This document shows positions 8,654 to 17,835 of a stretch of DNA of 64,000 bases, one piece after another. The DNA is taken from NCBI GenBank assembly GCA_964640795.1, contig CAZXIN010000005.1, positions 1-64,000 on the forward strand. The letters run 5' to 3'. The first letter of the stretch is position 1, and each line of letters opens with the position of its first letter. A model generated the notes under the pieces. It saw nothing but the letters and a program-made list of their open reading frames with translations. It was not told the origin of the DNA and searched no databases. The position numbers and the translations under genes are program-made. This DNA is from M269 sp964640795 (GTDB lineage Bacteria; Pseudomonadota; Gammaproteobacteria; Enterobacterales; Alteromonadaceae).

Positions 8654-9616
8654 TCAGGAGAAAACACTTCCTCGATTGTGAGCTAATGTAAAATCCTGCT
8701 CAGGCCCTATTGGCACCAACCCCGTTGGATTAATCGTAAGATGACTCGCGTAGTAATGTGTCTTAATATGATCAAAGTCGACAGTGTCAGCCACCCCCGG
8801 TATTTGGTACAGCTCCCTCACATAATTGCTAATAGCATGATAGTCAGCCAACATTTTCTTATTCGTTTTAAAGTGACCAAAATAGACCGCATCAAAACGA
8901 ATTAATGTGGTGAATAGCCGCCAATCAGCTTCAGTCAGCACATCACCCACTAAATAACGCTGTTTAGATAACCTTGCCTCCAACCAATCAAGCGAATCAA
9001 ATAGAGCAAAAAACGCTTCTTCATAAGCAGCTTGTGTTGTTGCAAAACCTGAGCGATAAACACCATTATTAATGGTCGTGTAAACCTTTTCATTCACTTC
9101 ATCTATCGCTTCTCTCAAGTCTTCTGGATAGTAGTCTTGGCTGTTACCTGTTAGATGGTTAAAAGCTGTATTAAACATGCGAATGATCTCAGAAGATTCA
9201 TTACTGACTATCGTTTCTGTCTTCTTATCCCATAGCACTGGTACTGTCACTCGGCCTTCATAGCTTTTATCTGCTTTAAGGTACAGTTGGTACATATAAT
9301 CAAAACCATAGAGAGGGTCCGTGACTTCCCAACCATTTTCCAGCATAACAGCATCAACCACGGTGACTTCAATATAATCTTCTAGCTGTTTTAACGCTCT
9401 AAAAATAAGCGTCCTATGTGCCCAAGGACAAGCTAAAGAAACATAAAGATGATAACGCCCCTTTTCTGCTTTAAAACCTTGTTCACCATTGGGCCCTACT
9501 TCACCATCTGCCGTTAACCAATGCCTAAAGCGGCTGTCTTGTCGCTGAAACTTACCATCACTCTTCTTTGTGTCGTACCATTGGTCAACCCACTTACCCT
9601 GCTGTAGTAATCCCAT
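8654..9616 (-). CDS. yqjG: Xi-class glutathione S-transferase, glutathionyl-hydroquinone reductase
   Basis: 320 aa, the usual length of the YqjG/ECM4/PcpF family, which reduces glutathionyl-hydroquinones using glutathione. The active-site motif LACPWAHRT with catalytic Cys63 is present, followed by the thioredoxin-like fold (VTVPVLWDKKTETIVSNESSEIIRM) and an all-helical C-terminal domain (RYLVGDVLTEADWRLFTTLIRFD). It lies downstream of a DoxX-family gene on the same strand, the same order as yqjF-yqjG in E. coli. Confidence 0.95.
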   Translation of the reverse strand: MGLLQQGKWVDQWYDTKKSDGKFQRQDSRFRHWLTADGEVGPNGEQGFKAEKGRYHLYVSLACPWAHRTLIFRALKQLEDYIEVTVVDAVMLENGWEVTDPLYGFDYMYQLYLKADKSYEGRVTVPVLWDKKTETIVSNESSEIIRMFNTAFNHLTGNSQDYYPEDLREAIDEVNEKVYTTINNGVYRSGFATTQAAYEEAFFALFDSLDWLEARLSKQRYLVGDVLTEADWRLFTTLIRFDAVYFGHFKTNKKMLADYHAISNYVRELYQIPGVADTVDFDHIKTHYYASHLTINPTGLVPIGPEQDFTLAHNRGSVFS

Positions 9617-9700
9617 GTCAATACTCCTCTAAATCATGTGTCAATTGCCACTCTTATACCCATAGATATAAGAGAAAAATGCCGCTTCAAAAATTAAATT

Positions 9701-10150
9701 CTACAAGTTTGATAATTTATCTTGAACAATCAAGTCCACACTCAAGCTTCCCGCTCCTCGAATAATCAGCCCAATACTCACAACCAAAAGTACAAGCCCA
9801 AACTCATAGCCGTTATTGGCTATAAATAAGCCATTATTTATGTGTACTGACACAATGGCGACCAACATGGTGAAAGCCAAAACCATCGCAGCGGGCCTTA
9901 CAAATAACCCTACAATAAGAAGCAACCCACCGAAAAACTCTGCACCTCCAGCAAGCAAAGCCATTACCATACCTGGCGCTAAACCAATGGACTCAAGCCA
10001 ACCTGCAGTTCCTTCAAGCCCGTACCCTCCAAACCACCCGAATAACTTCTGGGCACCGTGTGCACTGAATACCACCCCAGCACCAAGGCGCACCGCCAAA
10101 GTATCGAAACCTGACATAGTGTTTGTGCTTCTCTTCAACAATGCTTTCAT
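9701..10150 (-). CDS. yqjF: DoxX-family inner membrane protein, YqjF-like
   Basis: 149 aa with four hydrophobic helices. The DoxX pattern is clear: RLGAGVVFSAHGAQKLFGWFGGYG, then LLAGGAEFFGGLLLIVGLFVRPAA and a C-terminal GYEFGLVLLVVSIGL. Ribosome site GGAG lies before the ATG at 10150. It is the first gene of a two-gene unit with yqjG (85-bp gap) and is divergent from a LysR gene. In E. coli the yqjF promoter is activated by the LysR regulator YhaJ in response to aromatic/quinone-type compounds, and the arrangement here agrees with that. Confidence 0.9.
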   Translation of the reverse strand: MKALLKRSTNTMSGFDTLAVRLGAGVVFSAHGAQKLFGWFGGYGLEGTAGWLESIGLAPGMVMALLAGGAEFFGGLLLIVGLFVRPAAMVLAFTMLVAIVSVHINNGLFIANNGYEFGLVLLVVSIGLIIRGAGSLSVDLIVQDKLSNL

Positions 10151-10252
10151 TTTTTATTTCTCCAAATATTCAATTTCGTTACATCACTGGCTTAATAATG
10201 TTCATATTACTGACTTAAAAATTTGGAATAAGAGGCATAATGTGATTAATAT

Positions 10253-10269
10253 GTTCTAAATATTAGAAC
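10253..10269. promoter_or_regulatory. LysR-type operator dyad
   Basis: GTTCTAAATATTAGAAC is a perfect dyad (7-bp arms, 3-bp centre) that fits the LysR box T-N11-A. It lies 24 bp upstream of the LysR gene start and within the 142-bp divergent region with yqjF, so it probably serves both autoregulation and control of yqjFG. Confidence 0.65.
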
Positions 10270-10292
10270 GATTAAGTTAAACACTATCACTA

Positions 10293-11189
10293 ATGAGTAA
10301 GAGCCCGATCACCATAGAAGCCCTCGAAACACTGGATGCCATTGATAGACGAGGTAGCTTTGCTAAAGCGGCTGAAGAACTAAATAAAGCCACGTCAGCC
10401 ATCTCATATATAGTACAAAAATTGGAAGAACAATTAGATATTTCGTTGTTCCAACGTCATGGTCGGCGCTCTGTGCTAACACCAGCAGGCCGTCTAGTGC
10501 TTGCAGAAGGGAGGAATATCCTGCAAACGACAGCACGGTTAGCAAATAAAGCTAAGGAAATAGCCAAGGGTTGGGAACCAAGGTTACGTATTGCAGTCGA
10601 GTCGCTTCAACCTCTTGATACATTTTTTAGTACCCTGAGTGTCTTTTTGGAGCAGCACCCAACGATAGAGATAGATATATCAGAATCAGTACTTAATGGA
10701 GGGTGGGATGCGCTTGAGCAAAGCAGAGTTGATTTAATTGTCGGCTCACCTGGCCCCGTGCCACTGCAAAAAGGCTATAGGGCGGTCCCTATTAAAGATG
10801 CCGTTCTGGTACCCGTTATATCGAGCCAACATAAGTTGGCAAAAAGTGCTCAAATACCACAACAACTCAATCAAATGTTACCGGAACTCAGGCGCATTAT
10901 TACGCACGACACATCTTTTGTTGCAGTGGCAAGAAGCGAGGGTCTGAGCAACGATGGGCGTCATTTTTACGTCCAAAATATAGACCAGAAGATACAGGCT
11001 ATCTTAGCTGGCATTGGTATCGGCCACCTTCCACGTCATCGAGTGCAACAAGAGCTGGATAGTGGTCAGCTGATAGAATTGCAACTCGATAAATCGCACC
11101 AATCTGGGACATTTATCGCATGGAAAATTAGCCACAAAGGTAAGGGATTGCAGGCGCTTAGCAAAAGCCTCATCGCGCAACTAGGTTAA
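10293..11189 (+). CDS. yhaJ: LysR-family transcriptional regulator, YhaJ-like
   Basis: 298 aa, normal LTTR length. N-terminal HTH: ALETLDAIDRRGSFAKAAEELNKATSAISYIVQKLEEQLDISLFQR, then a substrate-binding domain (RLRIAVESL onward; VDLIVGSPGPVP; AGIGIGHLPRHRV). Divergent from yqjF-yqjG, with a LysR dyad in the shared promoter. In E. coli the LysR protein YhaJ regulates yqjF; synteny and length support the name, but orthology was not tested by alignment. Confidence 0.88.
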   Translation: MSKSPITIEALETLDAIDRRGSFAKAAEELNKATSAISYIVQKLEEQLDISLFQRHGRRSVLTPAGRLVLAEGRNILQTTARLANKAKEIAKGWEPRLRIAVESLQPLDTFFSTLSVFLEQHPTIEIDISESVLNGGWDALEQSRVDLIVGSPGPVPLQKGYRAVPIKDAVLVPVISSQHKLAKSAQIPQQLNQMLPELRRIITHDTSFVAVARSEGLSNDGRHFYVQNIDQKIQAILAGIGIGHLPRHRVQQELDSGQLIELQLDKSHQSGTFIAWKISHKGKGLQALSKSLIAQLG

Positions 11190-11235
11190 TCATACTTAGA
11201 TTTTCCCCTTTTACCTTCGCTGAGTGATCATTTCA

Positions 11236-11264
11236 TTAGAGCGTGTCGATCTTGACTGTATAGA
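11236..11264 (+). repeat. Solo terminal repeat related to the MITE at 59869
   Basis: TTAGAGCGTGTCGATCTT followed by GACTGTATAGA closely matches the ends of the element at 59869-60142 (TTAGAGCGTG and TTGATCTTTGCT blocks). No matching inverted end is found before the next gene at 11361, so this is a remnant or single end. Confidence 0.5.
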
Positions 11265-11360
11265 GTGGAGCAAATATTTGACCCAAATTACCATTAGTGA
11301 CAATCTAGATAGAGTAGGAAGCGTTATTAACGTAAGTTCAATAAACTATTTTCGAGGGTA

Positions 11361-13190
11361 ATGAAGATGAATACAGCGCTAGTCTTAGCCGGTGTTGATG
11401 CATTGATCAAATTAAGCAATGCAACAAACAAAGCAATCAAGGACCATGCAGTTAACGACGATATACTTTTCCCTCACCTCAAAGACTTACCGAACGATCC
11501 ATTAGGCCGAATTAGCGACTTTTTTAATGAGCCCGAAAATACCGCTTATGTCAGTGGTCCAGCCGCTAAATATGCCGCCTATTGGCAAGACAACGATAAC
11601 CTATTTGCTCCAAAAACAGACAAGCAATCACTGGATACTTTAGCAATGGCGATGGCTGAAATAGAAAGCACACGCCCATCAGTTAACCGCCCAGCATCTG
11701 CCAGTGCAGGACGTATCATGATCCGGCAATGGGTCGATGGTGAGAAACCATTAAGCCCTATCGCCCGTATAACCATAGCCGCTGCTGATATCGCTCTCGA
11801 TTATGTAGGAAGCCACCCAGGGATCATTGGTGGCGGGAATGGCGCAAGACTGATTTCAGCTTACGCTGCCACTTTAGCTAGCCATTTACCAGATGACGGC
11901 AATCTGTCAACTCAAAACGATTTCATTCAATCACTGAGTGGTATATTGCTAAGAACTGCCTTTGACACGGTTTCCAAAAACCCAGACTGGATAGTCTCTG
12001 AAGAGCATTTTAAAACCTTAATTGAAAGAACCATTGTTCCATTAGTCGAAACATTTCCACTGAACTCAGAAACCGACAAAGTTAATTTTAAAACGCTCAC
12101 AGATACATTGATGGGCCCCGTGACAAACGCTATTCTGGCAACCATTGCAGATAACCCACAAGCCTTCCTAGGCAGTGGGTTATCTGCAGACAAGGCGATA
12201 GGCGCACTGACTCAGGCAGTCTTTAAAACAGCAAATGACATAGGCCTAGAAGATCAATTTACTCGCGACGGTTTAGTCAGCACGTACAAAGCCTTGTTGA
12301 CTGTGGTAGCTGAAAAGCCGAATTTATTTATTGAAAGCAATGGAGAACCAAGTCAAACATTGCTTGAGGGGCTATTAACTGGTTTTGCAAATGTCGTTCG
12401 ACAAGCGCCTTACCCTTACAATGGGCAGCTCGGCATCGAATTGAGTAAAACAGCTCTCCAGCAAATAAGCACTAACGCCCATTTATTTGCTGATCCGAAT
12501 AAACCTTGGCAAACCACTGCAGCAGAAGTTGTTGAGTCGATAACAACGAAAAGCTACCAAGTCATTGTTTCAAATGGCGATGCTTACGACGTTTTTTCTG
12601 AGCAACAATTGTTAACCTATGGTCGCATTGTTCTGAATCATGTCGCTAAATCGCCAAGCATGCTGACGCAGACAGGCAATAAATCGCAACTCGGTCTAAT
12701 CAATGCGATTGCAACTAGCATGGCTTCAAGCGACACCTTGTTACTTACTGGTGACGATTGGCTAAGTATTGTCAAAGTTGCGGCAGCAGAAGCGGCTAGT
12801 AATCCGATGCGCCTTTTTAATTTAGACCCTCAAAATCCAGATGACATTTTAGCCAGCCAGCTAATTAACTTATTATTAGACGTTGCGAAGGATTCAGCGA
12901 GTCAGCAAGGCAAAACTAACGTTATATTCGGGCAAACGCTGTCTCAAGCAATCAGCATACTATTGACAGAGTCAGCTGGTAGGGTATTGGCAGCAACACA
13001 AGCTAAGGACAAGCTCAAGGAAGCGTTACTTAGGCTCAATACTTACTTGAGTGACAAAACAAATCAATATGGTAGTCATGCATGGTTAGCTTTGTTTCGT
13101 CAACTTCTCGTTAAAGTGCTGGCTAATGAAGAGATCCCAGCTTTTAGCGAACAGTATCTGGCACAACTTATTGAAGGAGCCAACACATGA
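11361..13190 (+). CDS. Unknown helical-repeat protein
   Basis: 609 aa; I do not recognise the family. Starts at ATG 11361, or at ATG 11367, which is better spaced from the ribosome site GAGGG. There is no signal peptide. The protein is mostly amphipathic helices and contains several degenerate ~65-residue repeats built around a core such as LLTVVAEKPNLFIE, ILATIADNPQAFLG, VLNHVAKSPSMLTQ and KVAAAEAASNPMRLFN, each a hydrophobic helix, then [KNS]P, then a loop. This suggests an alpha-solenoid scaffold. Its stop codon overlaps the start of the downstream lipoprotein gene (ATGA), so the two are translationally coupled and probably work together. Confidence 0.75.
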   Translation: MKMNTALVLAGVDALIKLSNATNKAIKDHAVNDDILFPHLKDLPNDPLGRISDFFNEPENTAYVSGPAAKYAAYWQDNDNLFAPKTDKQSLDTLAMAMAEIESTRPSVNRPASASAGRIMIRQWVDGEKPLSPIARITIAAADIALDYVGSHPGIIGGGNGARLISAYAATLASHLPDDGNLSTQNDFIQSLSGILLRTAFDTVSKNPDWIVSEEHFKTLIERTIVPLVETFPLNSETDKVNFKTLTDTLMGPVTNAILATIADNPQAFLGSGLSADKAIGALTQAVFKTANDIGLEDQFTRDGLVSTYKALLTVVAEKPNLFIESNGEPSQTLLEGLLTGFANVVRQAPYPYNGQLGIELSKTALQQISTNAHLFADPNKPWQTTAAEVVESITTKSYQVIVSNGDAYDVFSEQQLLTYGRIVLNHVAKSPSMLTQTGNKSQLGLINAIATSMASSDTLLLTGDDWLSIVKVAAAEAASNPMRLFNLDPQNPDDILASQLINLLLDVAKDSASQQGKTNVIFGQTLSQAISILLTESAGRVLAATQAKDKLKEALLRLNTYLSDKTNQYGSHAWLALFRQLLVKVLANEEIPAFSEQYLAQLIEGANT

Positions 13191-13969
13191 AACTTATCAA
13201 GTTAATTATCACCATAACTTTACCCCTTACGGTACTGGCATGCAGCACGGTCAACCTTCAACAAGCAAACTCTGCTCTCTCAAACAGTTACGATACTTTG
13301 CTAGCACAAGAGGCCCATTGTAAAAACACACGCACACCTCCCTGTGACCTATTCGTGCTACAAGGAGCAAAAGATGCGTTAGCTGATCTAGCGAAAGACA
13401 CAGCTGCACAAGCAAAAAAGGCCCGTGATATCGCTATAAAAATCGCCTTATATCGAGTTTCAGCAACAGCAGCTTGGCAAGCAGAGCTGGACAACGCGGT
13501 CAGCTACACCAATGAGGGTGTTAAAGCGTGTGCTGAGAACTTTTCGGAAGTCGTCAATCATTGCGGCATGCTCACCATCATACCGAACCTTATTCTTGTC
13601 GATAAGATCACTCTAGAAGCAACGCCTGTGCTAGAGGACATCCAATCAAGCGCCGGCGATATGGCAACGTTAGGGCAACAGGCACAGGGCTTTTTTGATG
13701 CCTATGTCGATCGCGCTAATACAACCATTGCTGATTACAAAAAACTGAAAGCTAATCATGTCGCAAGCACACTATTAGAGGGTTTTGCTTTACAGTCTGC
13801 AACGCTATTCAATGACCATTTAGGTAACGTAAACGCGGCCATTCTCAGAGCCAAGCCCGATTCCTATCAACGTAATCGCTGTACTCGCTATAAAACCTTA
13901 TCGAATGCCGAAGCTGCCGGTATCAAAGTCAAACAAATTAGCAAGCCTAGAGGCTGTACCCCTAGTTAA
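13187..13969 (+). CDS. Lipoprotein of unknown function
   Basis: 260 aa with a lipoprotein signal (LPLTVLAC, Cys at residue ~19) followed by S-T-V, favouring outer-membrane sorting. The mature part is Ala-rich and helical (residues ~60-100 AKDALADLAKDTAAQAKKARDIA) with five further Cys (KNTRTPPC, VKACAENF, HCGM, RNRCTRYK, RGC), some probably disulphide-bonded. Family not recognised. It overlaps the preceding solenoid-like gene by 4 bp (ATGA), indicating an obligate operon partner. Confidence 0.8.
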   Translation: MKLIKLIITITLPLTVLACSTVNLQQANSALSNSYDTLLAQEAHCKNTRTPPCDLFVLQGAKDALADLAKDTAAQAKKARDIAIKIALYRVSATAAWQAELDNAVSYTNEGVKACAENFSEVVNHCGMLTIIPNLILVDKITLEATPVLEDIQSSAGDMATLGQQAQGFFDAYVDRANTTIADYKKLKANHVASTLLEGFALQSATLFNDHLGNVNAAILRAKPDSYQRNRCTRYKTLSNAEAAGIKVKQISKPRGCTPS

Positions 13970-14108
13970 ACCCTATTGCGCAGTATAAAGACTTTCGAAA
14001 GGCAGTCAGCACTCCTAAAGAGAAGCGCCTTACATTGAATAGCCTGTGAAACTCTGAATGTCGCAAATTAAGTTGATTTAGCTATAGCTTCTGAGTGAGC
14101 TGTCTTCA

Positions 14109-14957
14109 CTATGGATTGGCATTACTCAGCCGCTTTATCCAATTAACCGCGGTATCAATAGTACCGGGGATATTGTTGTGCCCTAAAGCAGAGAACAATG
14201 CATATTCATAATGCTTTCCTGAACGTATTTGTCGCTCTAATCTTTGCATCGACAAATCGACAGGAACACTGCCGTCATTTTGTCCAAATAGCCACAACCC
14301 CGGAATATCCAACTGACGTAAGCTTGTCTCTGGGTCTGTATCTGTGCCAAGGAAATCTGGCCAAACATAAGGCCTCTCTCTTGATGCCAATGCTTCAGCA
14401 TAACTAGGCACTCTATCGCTATCTGAATCAGCTGTGTAGCGGCTAAAAATATCTTCTTCACTGACCTTACAAACCGGACCACTCCACAACACGATGAAGT
14501 CGACTGAATCATTACTTTCTGCGGCTAAAGGCACTATCCATCCAGCTTGACTAATCCCTGTTAAACCAATTGGCAAACTTTTAGTTTTCGGGTGCATACT
14601 CAAAGCACTTAAAGCAGCGCTGGCATCGTCGGCAAGCAAGCTAATATTCTGCCCACTCACACTTTGCTTACTTTCATACTCTCCCCCAGAGCCGCCCACG
14701 CCACGTTTATCATAAACAAAGGCAGCAATACCTTTAGATGCAAGGGATTTAGCTAAGCCAATATTCCGTTTTTGTTTACCTGAACCATGAACAAAGACAA
14801 CAGCAGCATACAAATCCCTCTCGGCAGGGAAAACGATGGATCCCGCTAAATCAACACCATGACTGCTAAATGTCACGTCCTCAATGTCATAATCATCGGC
14901 ACTGGCAGGAAAGCCGAGGAATAAGCAAGCAATGAAAATTGATGCCGCTTTGGTCAT
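14109..14957 (-). CDS. Secreted alpha/beta hydrolase (dienelactone-hydrolase-like)
   Basis: 282 aa from ATG 14957, which has GGAG 9 nt upstream and gives a clean signal peptide (MTKAASIFIACLFLGFPASA); an in-frame TTG at 14975 is less likely. Visible are VVFVHGSGKQKRN (oxyanion loop), VYDKRGVGGSGG, the nucleophile elbow GISQAG (Ser), LWLFGQNDGSVP (acid) and FSALGHNNIPG (His). A periplasmic esterase/lactonase is likely, substrate unknown. It follows the DUF5694 gene with a 21-bp gap, so the two form a small operon. Confidence 0.85.
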   Translation of the reverse strand: MTKAASIFIACLFLGFPASADDYDIEDVTFSSHGVDLAGSIVFPAERDLYAAVVFVHGSGKQKRNIGLAKSLASKGIAAFVYDKRGVGGSGGEYESKQSVSGQNISLLADDASAALSALSMHPKTKSLPIGLTGISQAGWIVPLAAESNDSVDFIVLWSGPVCKVSEEDIFSRYTADSDSDRVPSYAEALASRERPYVWPDFLGTDTDPETSLRQLDIPGLWLFGQNDGSVPVDLSMQRLERQIRSGKHYEYALFSALGHNNIPGTIDTAVNWIKRLSNANP

Positions 14958-14978
14958 TTGATATTTCTCCGTCAATAA

Positions 14979-15818
14979 TTAAAAGTAAGGTTTTAAAGAA
15001 TGCGCCTCTCGTAGCAGGTCGTCACTGAGAATGTCGCGCAATATTGCTGTATGCCCTTGTCCACCAATGACGAGTACACGTTCTCCGGCGGCTGCCGCTT
15101 TTTGGATATTGGCATACATACGGAAATTCCTATGCCACCAGCTTGCCGTGGCATCAGCGCCATAAAAATTGGTCTCGGCACCTACATCATTGGTTCCTAT
15201 GTATAGAGATTTATTAAGGGTATCTAAGTCAGCCGAGTTAAATTCGATAAGCAACTCTTTCAGCGATAGCTCGCTGTGCATTCGATTAAGAACCTCAGTG
15301 ATATTCTTGATAGCACTGTCCGCTCGTGCTTGCGCTTGTGTGTCTTGTTCTTTCATGTAGGCAGTCAAATCAGATGCTTGCCAATGAACATCGCGTTCGT
15401 CGTAGCAAATAATCGACGCGTTAGACGCTTTTGCTATTCTAAAGCCCAATTGATAAATCTCGTTAGTACCCAATTGATAAGTGCCATTGAGATAACTTGA
15501 GAACTTGTCTTCTATAGACGGTTGCGACTTTCGAGCGCATTCCACAAGCACTTTGGTAGGCTTGAACCCCTGCGCAATACGATCAGAAAACGCGACTAAG
15601 TATGCCTGATTTTCAGGTTCAAACACATTGACCTGTTTCGTTTTTACAACGTCTAATCCAGGGTTAGTAAAATGAAATACCCCCAAAAGAGCAACTTGGG
15701 CCTTCTCACCTTCCATAACAGAAGGCTCGTTCATCAATGCCATACTGCTCGCACAGAAAAATGCAAAGAAAATAGTTGCTGCCGACTTAAATCGGGTAGC
15801 TCGGCTGAAGTATTTCAT
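14979..15818 (-). CDS. Secreted DUF5694-like protein (TraB/GumN-related)
   Basis: 279 aa with a signal peptide (ATIFFAFFCASSMA). The motif VALLGVFHFTNPGLD near the N-terminus of the mature part and VLVIGGQGHTAILRDIL near the C-terminus match DUF5694 proteins, distantly related to TraB/GumN (EreA-like) hydrolases. The His in GVFHF, the Glu in VLVECARK and the His in GQGHTA are candidate active-site residues. Ribosome site GAGGAG precedes ATG 15818. First gene of a two-gene unit with the secreted hydrolase. Confidence 0.75.
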   Translation of the reverse strand: MKYFSRATRFKSAATIFFAFFCASSMALMNEPSVMEGEKAQVALLGVFHFTNPGLDVVKTKQVNVFEPENQAYLVAFSDRIAQGFKPTKVLVECARKSQPSIEDKFSSYLNGTYQLGTNEIYQLGFRIAKASNASIICYDERDVHWQASDLTAYMKEQDTQAQARADSAIKNITEVLNRMHSELSLKELLIEFNSADLDTLNKSLYIGTNDVGAETNFYGADATASWWHRNFRMYANIQKAAAAGERVLVIGGQGHTAILRDILSDDLLREAHSLKPYF

Positions 15819-16195
15819 GTTGACTCCTCTCTAGGATCTGCTGACCTTTCGAACTTAGTCGCAAACAAATCACCTTTCGTTGGATTATTTTTGAAATTAA
15901 CACTCGCTTCGCTTTTTGACGCTCTAATGACTTAGCCTACCTGTTCAAATTTCACACAAAAGTAGACTAAATAGTCAACAATCCTGCAAAAAATAAAAAA
16001 AATTTATCAATTTTTAAAATACTGGATGCCTAAACAGTGGCAATTCCTAGCCCTTATCGCTAAAGGGCTGCAAGGTAACTTTAATAACCACATCGTTACT
16101 AACATATTAATTTCATTGAAATTTAATATAAATGAAACCTCAAAATCTGCGATTTCTTCTATATTTAAAACTCCTAACAATAATGGAAAGTCACA
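15819..16195. other. Divergent intergenic region
   Basis: About 377 bp, very AT-rich, between the DUF5694 gene and the nuclease gene; it should hold both promoters. A 7-bp hairpin AGCCCTT/AAGGGCT (16049-16069, 7-nt loop) is present. It has no T-run and no assigned role. Confidence 0.4.
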
Positions 16196-16975
16196 ATGAA
16201 AATTAAAATGATAATGTACATAGCGTTAATATTAGGTGCCAATGCGGCATGGGCAAATGACTCGTGTGGTCGATACGGTTGTCCAACCGGTGCTCCAAAT
16301 AGCAATCAGGAAATTGAGCGCCCGATCTATACGCTGAGCAATAACAGAACCACCAAGTTCGCAGACTGGGTAGCCTATCGCGTAACACCAAACACAATCG
16401 ATGGACCTAGCCGTTCAAGGAACTTCCGCTCAGACCCGTCGATTTCACCCAACAATACACTTGAGACGGGTGATTACAGAGATGCTCATGCTATCCTTGC
16501 CACAGATAGAGGGCACCAAGTGCCATTAGCGGCCTTTAGTAACACAGCAAATTGGCGAGACACAAACTACTTGTCGAATATCACACCACAAAGCTCAAAT
16601 CTGAATCAAGGACCTTGGGTAAGACTGGAAACAGCCGTGAGAAATCACGCCAGAGCAGGAAACGATGTTTTCGTCATAACAGGTCCTCTCTATGAAACTT
16701 TCTTCGGTGAGCTTCCTCGTGCAGACGAGAGCCACCGAATCCCGTCGGCTTACTTCAAGGTTGTGGCGACAATCAGCAACTCTGGTTTTGTCCGCGCAGC
16801 AGGTTTTATTATGGAACAAGACAGCCAACGTCGAGACAACTTCTGCAACAAAGAAACAACGATCAACGAGATAGAACAACGCACTGGATTGAATATCTTT
16901 CCGGGATTTTCGTTCAGCAAAGAACGCGCTGTTGAATCGAATCTTGGTGGTATAGGTTCTGGCCTAGGTTGTTAA
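16196..16975 (+). CDS. Secreted DNA/RNA non-specific endonuclease (NUC1 family)
   Basis: 259 aa with signal peptide (MYIALILGANAAWA). The beta-beta-alpha-metal catalytic motif DRGHQVP is present (ATDRGHQVPLAAF), followed by the metal-ligand Asn region (NYLSNITPQSSNLNQGPWVRLE) and the fold's VFVITGPLYE strand. These are the hallmarks of Serratia-type extracellular nucleases that cut DNA and RNA without sequence preference. Cys pairs near the start (SCGRYGC) and end (GLGC, FCN) probably form disulphides. Ribosome site GGAAAG before the ATG. Role is probably nutrient scavenging or eDNA turnover. Confidence 0.92.
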   Translation: MKIKMIMYIALILGANAAWANDSCGRYGCPTGAPNSNQEIERPIYTLSNNRTTKFADWVAYRVTPNTIDGPSRSRNFRSDPSISPNNTLETGDYRDAHAILATDRGHQVPLAAFSNTANWRDTNYLSNITPQSSNLNQGPWVRLETAVRNHARAGNDVFVITGPLYETFFGELPRADESHRIPSAYFKVVATISNSGFVRAAGFIMEQDSQRRDNFCNKETTINEIEQRTGLNIFPGFSFSKERAVESNLGGIGSGLGC

Positions 16976-17469
16976 TATAGAACGTCCTCATAGGCATGTT
17001 TATCTAATCATGCCTTTATTCCCCCTCAAATTAAGCCAATATTAACCTCCTCACACAGTCACAGCTTGGTTAAAATACGTGTCAATTTTTTTTACATACA
17101 GTAAAACAACGAAGGTATAAAGCAATATTTTTCAACAACTTAACTAATGGCTTCAATATTGCTTATCATATAATTAAAAGACATATAGTCCCCCAATATT
17201 ACCGCAACCTTTATAAGCACTCTGTAATATTGATCACAACATGGATTGGGGAATCAGGAAGATAGTTTTTTTACTGGTACAGGCATAAGTAAGCTGTAAA
17301 GCCGCAGTTGTTACCTTTTATATTCTAACAATGGATGATTAATTATCTTGTAGCGAGTGTTCGTAAAGTAAGACATGAAAGTGTTCTTTTTTGCTTCTTC
17401 GCTTTTGACTTTTCTGCTGAGTTTTTATGGGCAGAAAGCGAATAATAAGAATATAGCAGGGGTAATTAC
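16976..17469. other. Intergenic region after the nuclease gene
   Basis: About 490 bp of AT-rich DNA. It begins with the terminator hairpin at 16992-17018. No RNA gene was found in the rest. An overlapping short ORF at 17375-17563 is judged spurious. It presumably contains the promoter of the small acidic protein at 17470. Confidence 0.35.
16992..17018 (+). terminator. Probable terminator after the nuclease gene
   Basis: Stem AGGCATG/CATGCCT with a 10-nt loop, followed by TTTATT, begins 17 bp after the nuclease stop codon. Confidence 0.5.
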
Positions 17470-17835
17470 GTGGACGTGTCACAGCCTACATTGTTTTTGG
17501 CAGATTTTCTCCCACAAGTGGACAGCTTGCGTGAACGAGCGCGCCAGAACACCACGACAATAGTTCAGGATGAAGACCAATCTGTCATCATACCTATTGA
17601 ACAGCAAAGTAGCGACTTTCTTGTATTCATCTCGCCTGAAGCACAACTTTTACAGCAAGCTGCTGACTTTCAAGATGAACAGCAAAGTACGTTTGAAGAA
17701 GCACTTAATATTCAATCATCCTCGGCTGAGGAATTTGTTAGCATCAATACAAGTATTGGACGTTCACAACGCTTGGGAGGGCTAACATCAAATGAAGCGT
17801 TAGCCATTTATCGCTTGATAGACACCTTTCGCTAG
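17470..17835 (+). CDS. Small acidic hypothetical protein
   Basis: 121 aa, GTG start preceded by AGGGG at good spacing. No signal peptide, no recognised family. Rich in Gln, Glu, Asp and Ser (EDQSVIIPIEQQSSDF; FQDEQQSTFEEALNIQSSSAEEF) with a more ordered C-terminus (LTSNEALAIYRLIDTF). Two other reading frames here are also open for 60-70 codons, so coding is not certain; this frame has the best ribosome site and the most protein-like composition. Confidence 0.5.
   Translation: MDVSQPTLFLADFLPQVDSLRERARQNTTTIVQDEDQSVIIPIEQQSSDFLVFISPEAQLLQQAADFQDEQQSTFEEALNIQSSSAEEFVSINTSIGRSQRLGGLTSNEALAIYRLIDTFR

Noticed and set aside
9816..10259. 147-codon plus-strand open frame
   Set aside because: Antisense to the clearly recognised DoxX gene; Pro/Asn-rich low-complexity translation, no ribosome site.
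17375..17563. 62-codon plus-strand frame
   Set aside because: Overlaps the better supported GTG frame at 17470; hydrophobic start but then an Arg-rich end, weaker ribosome site.
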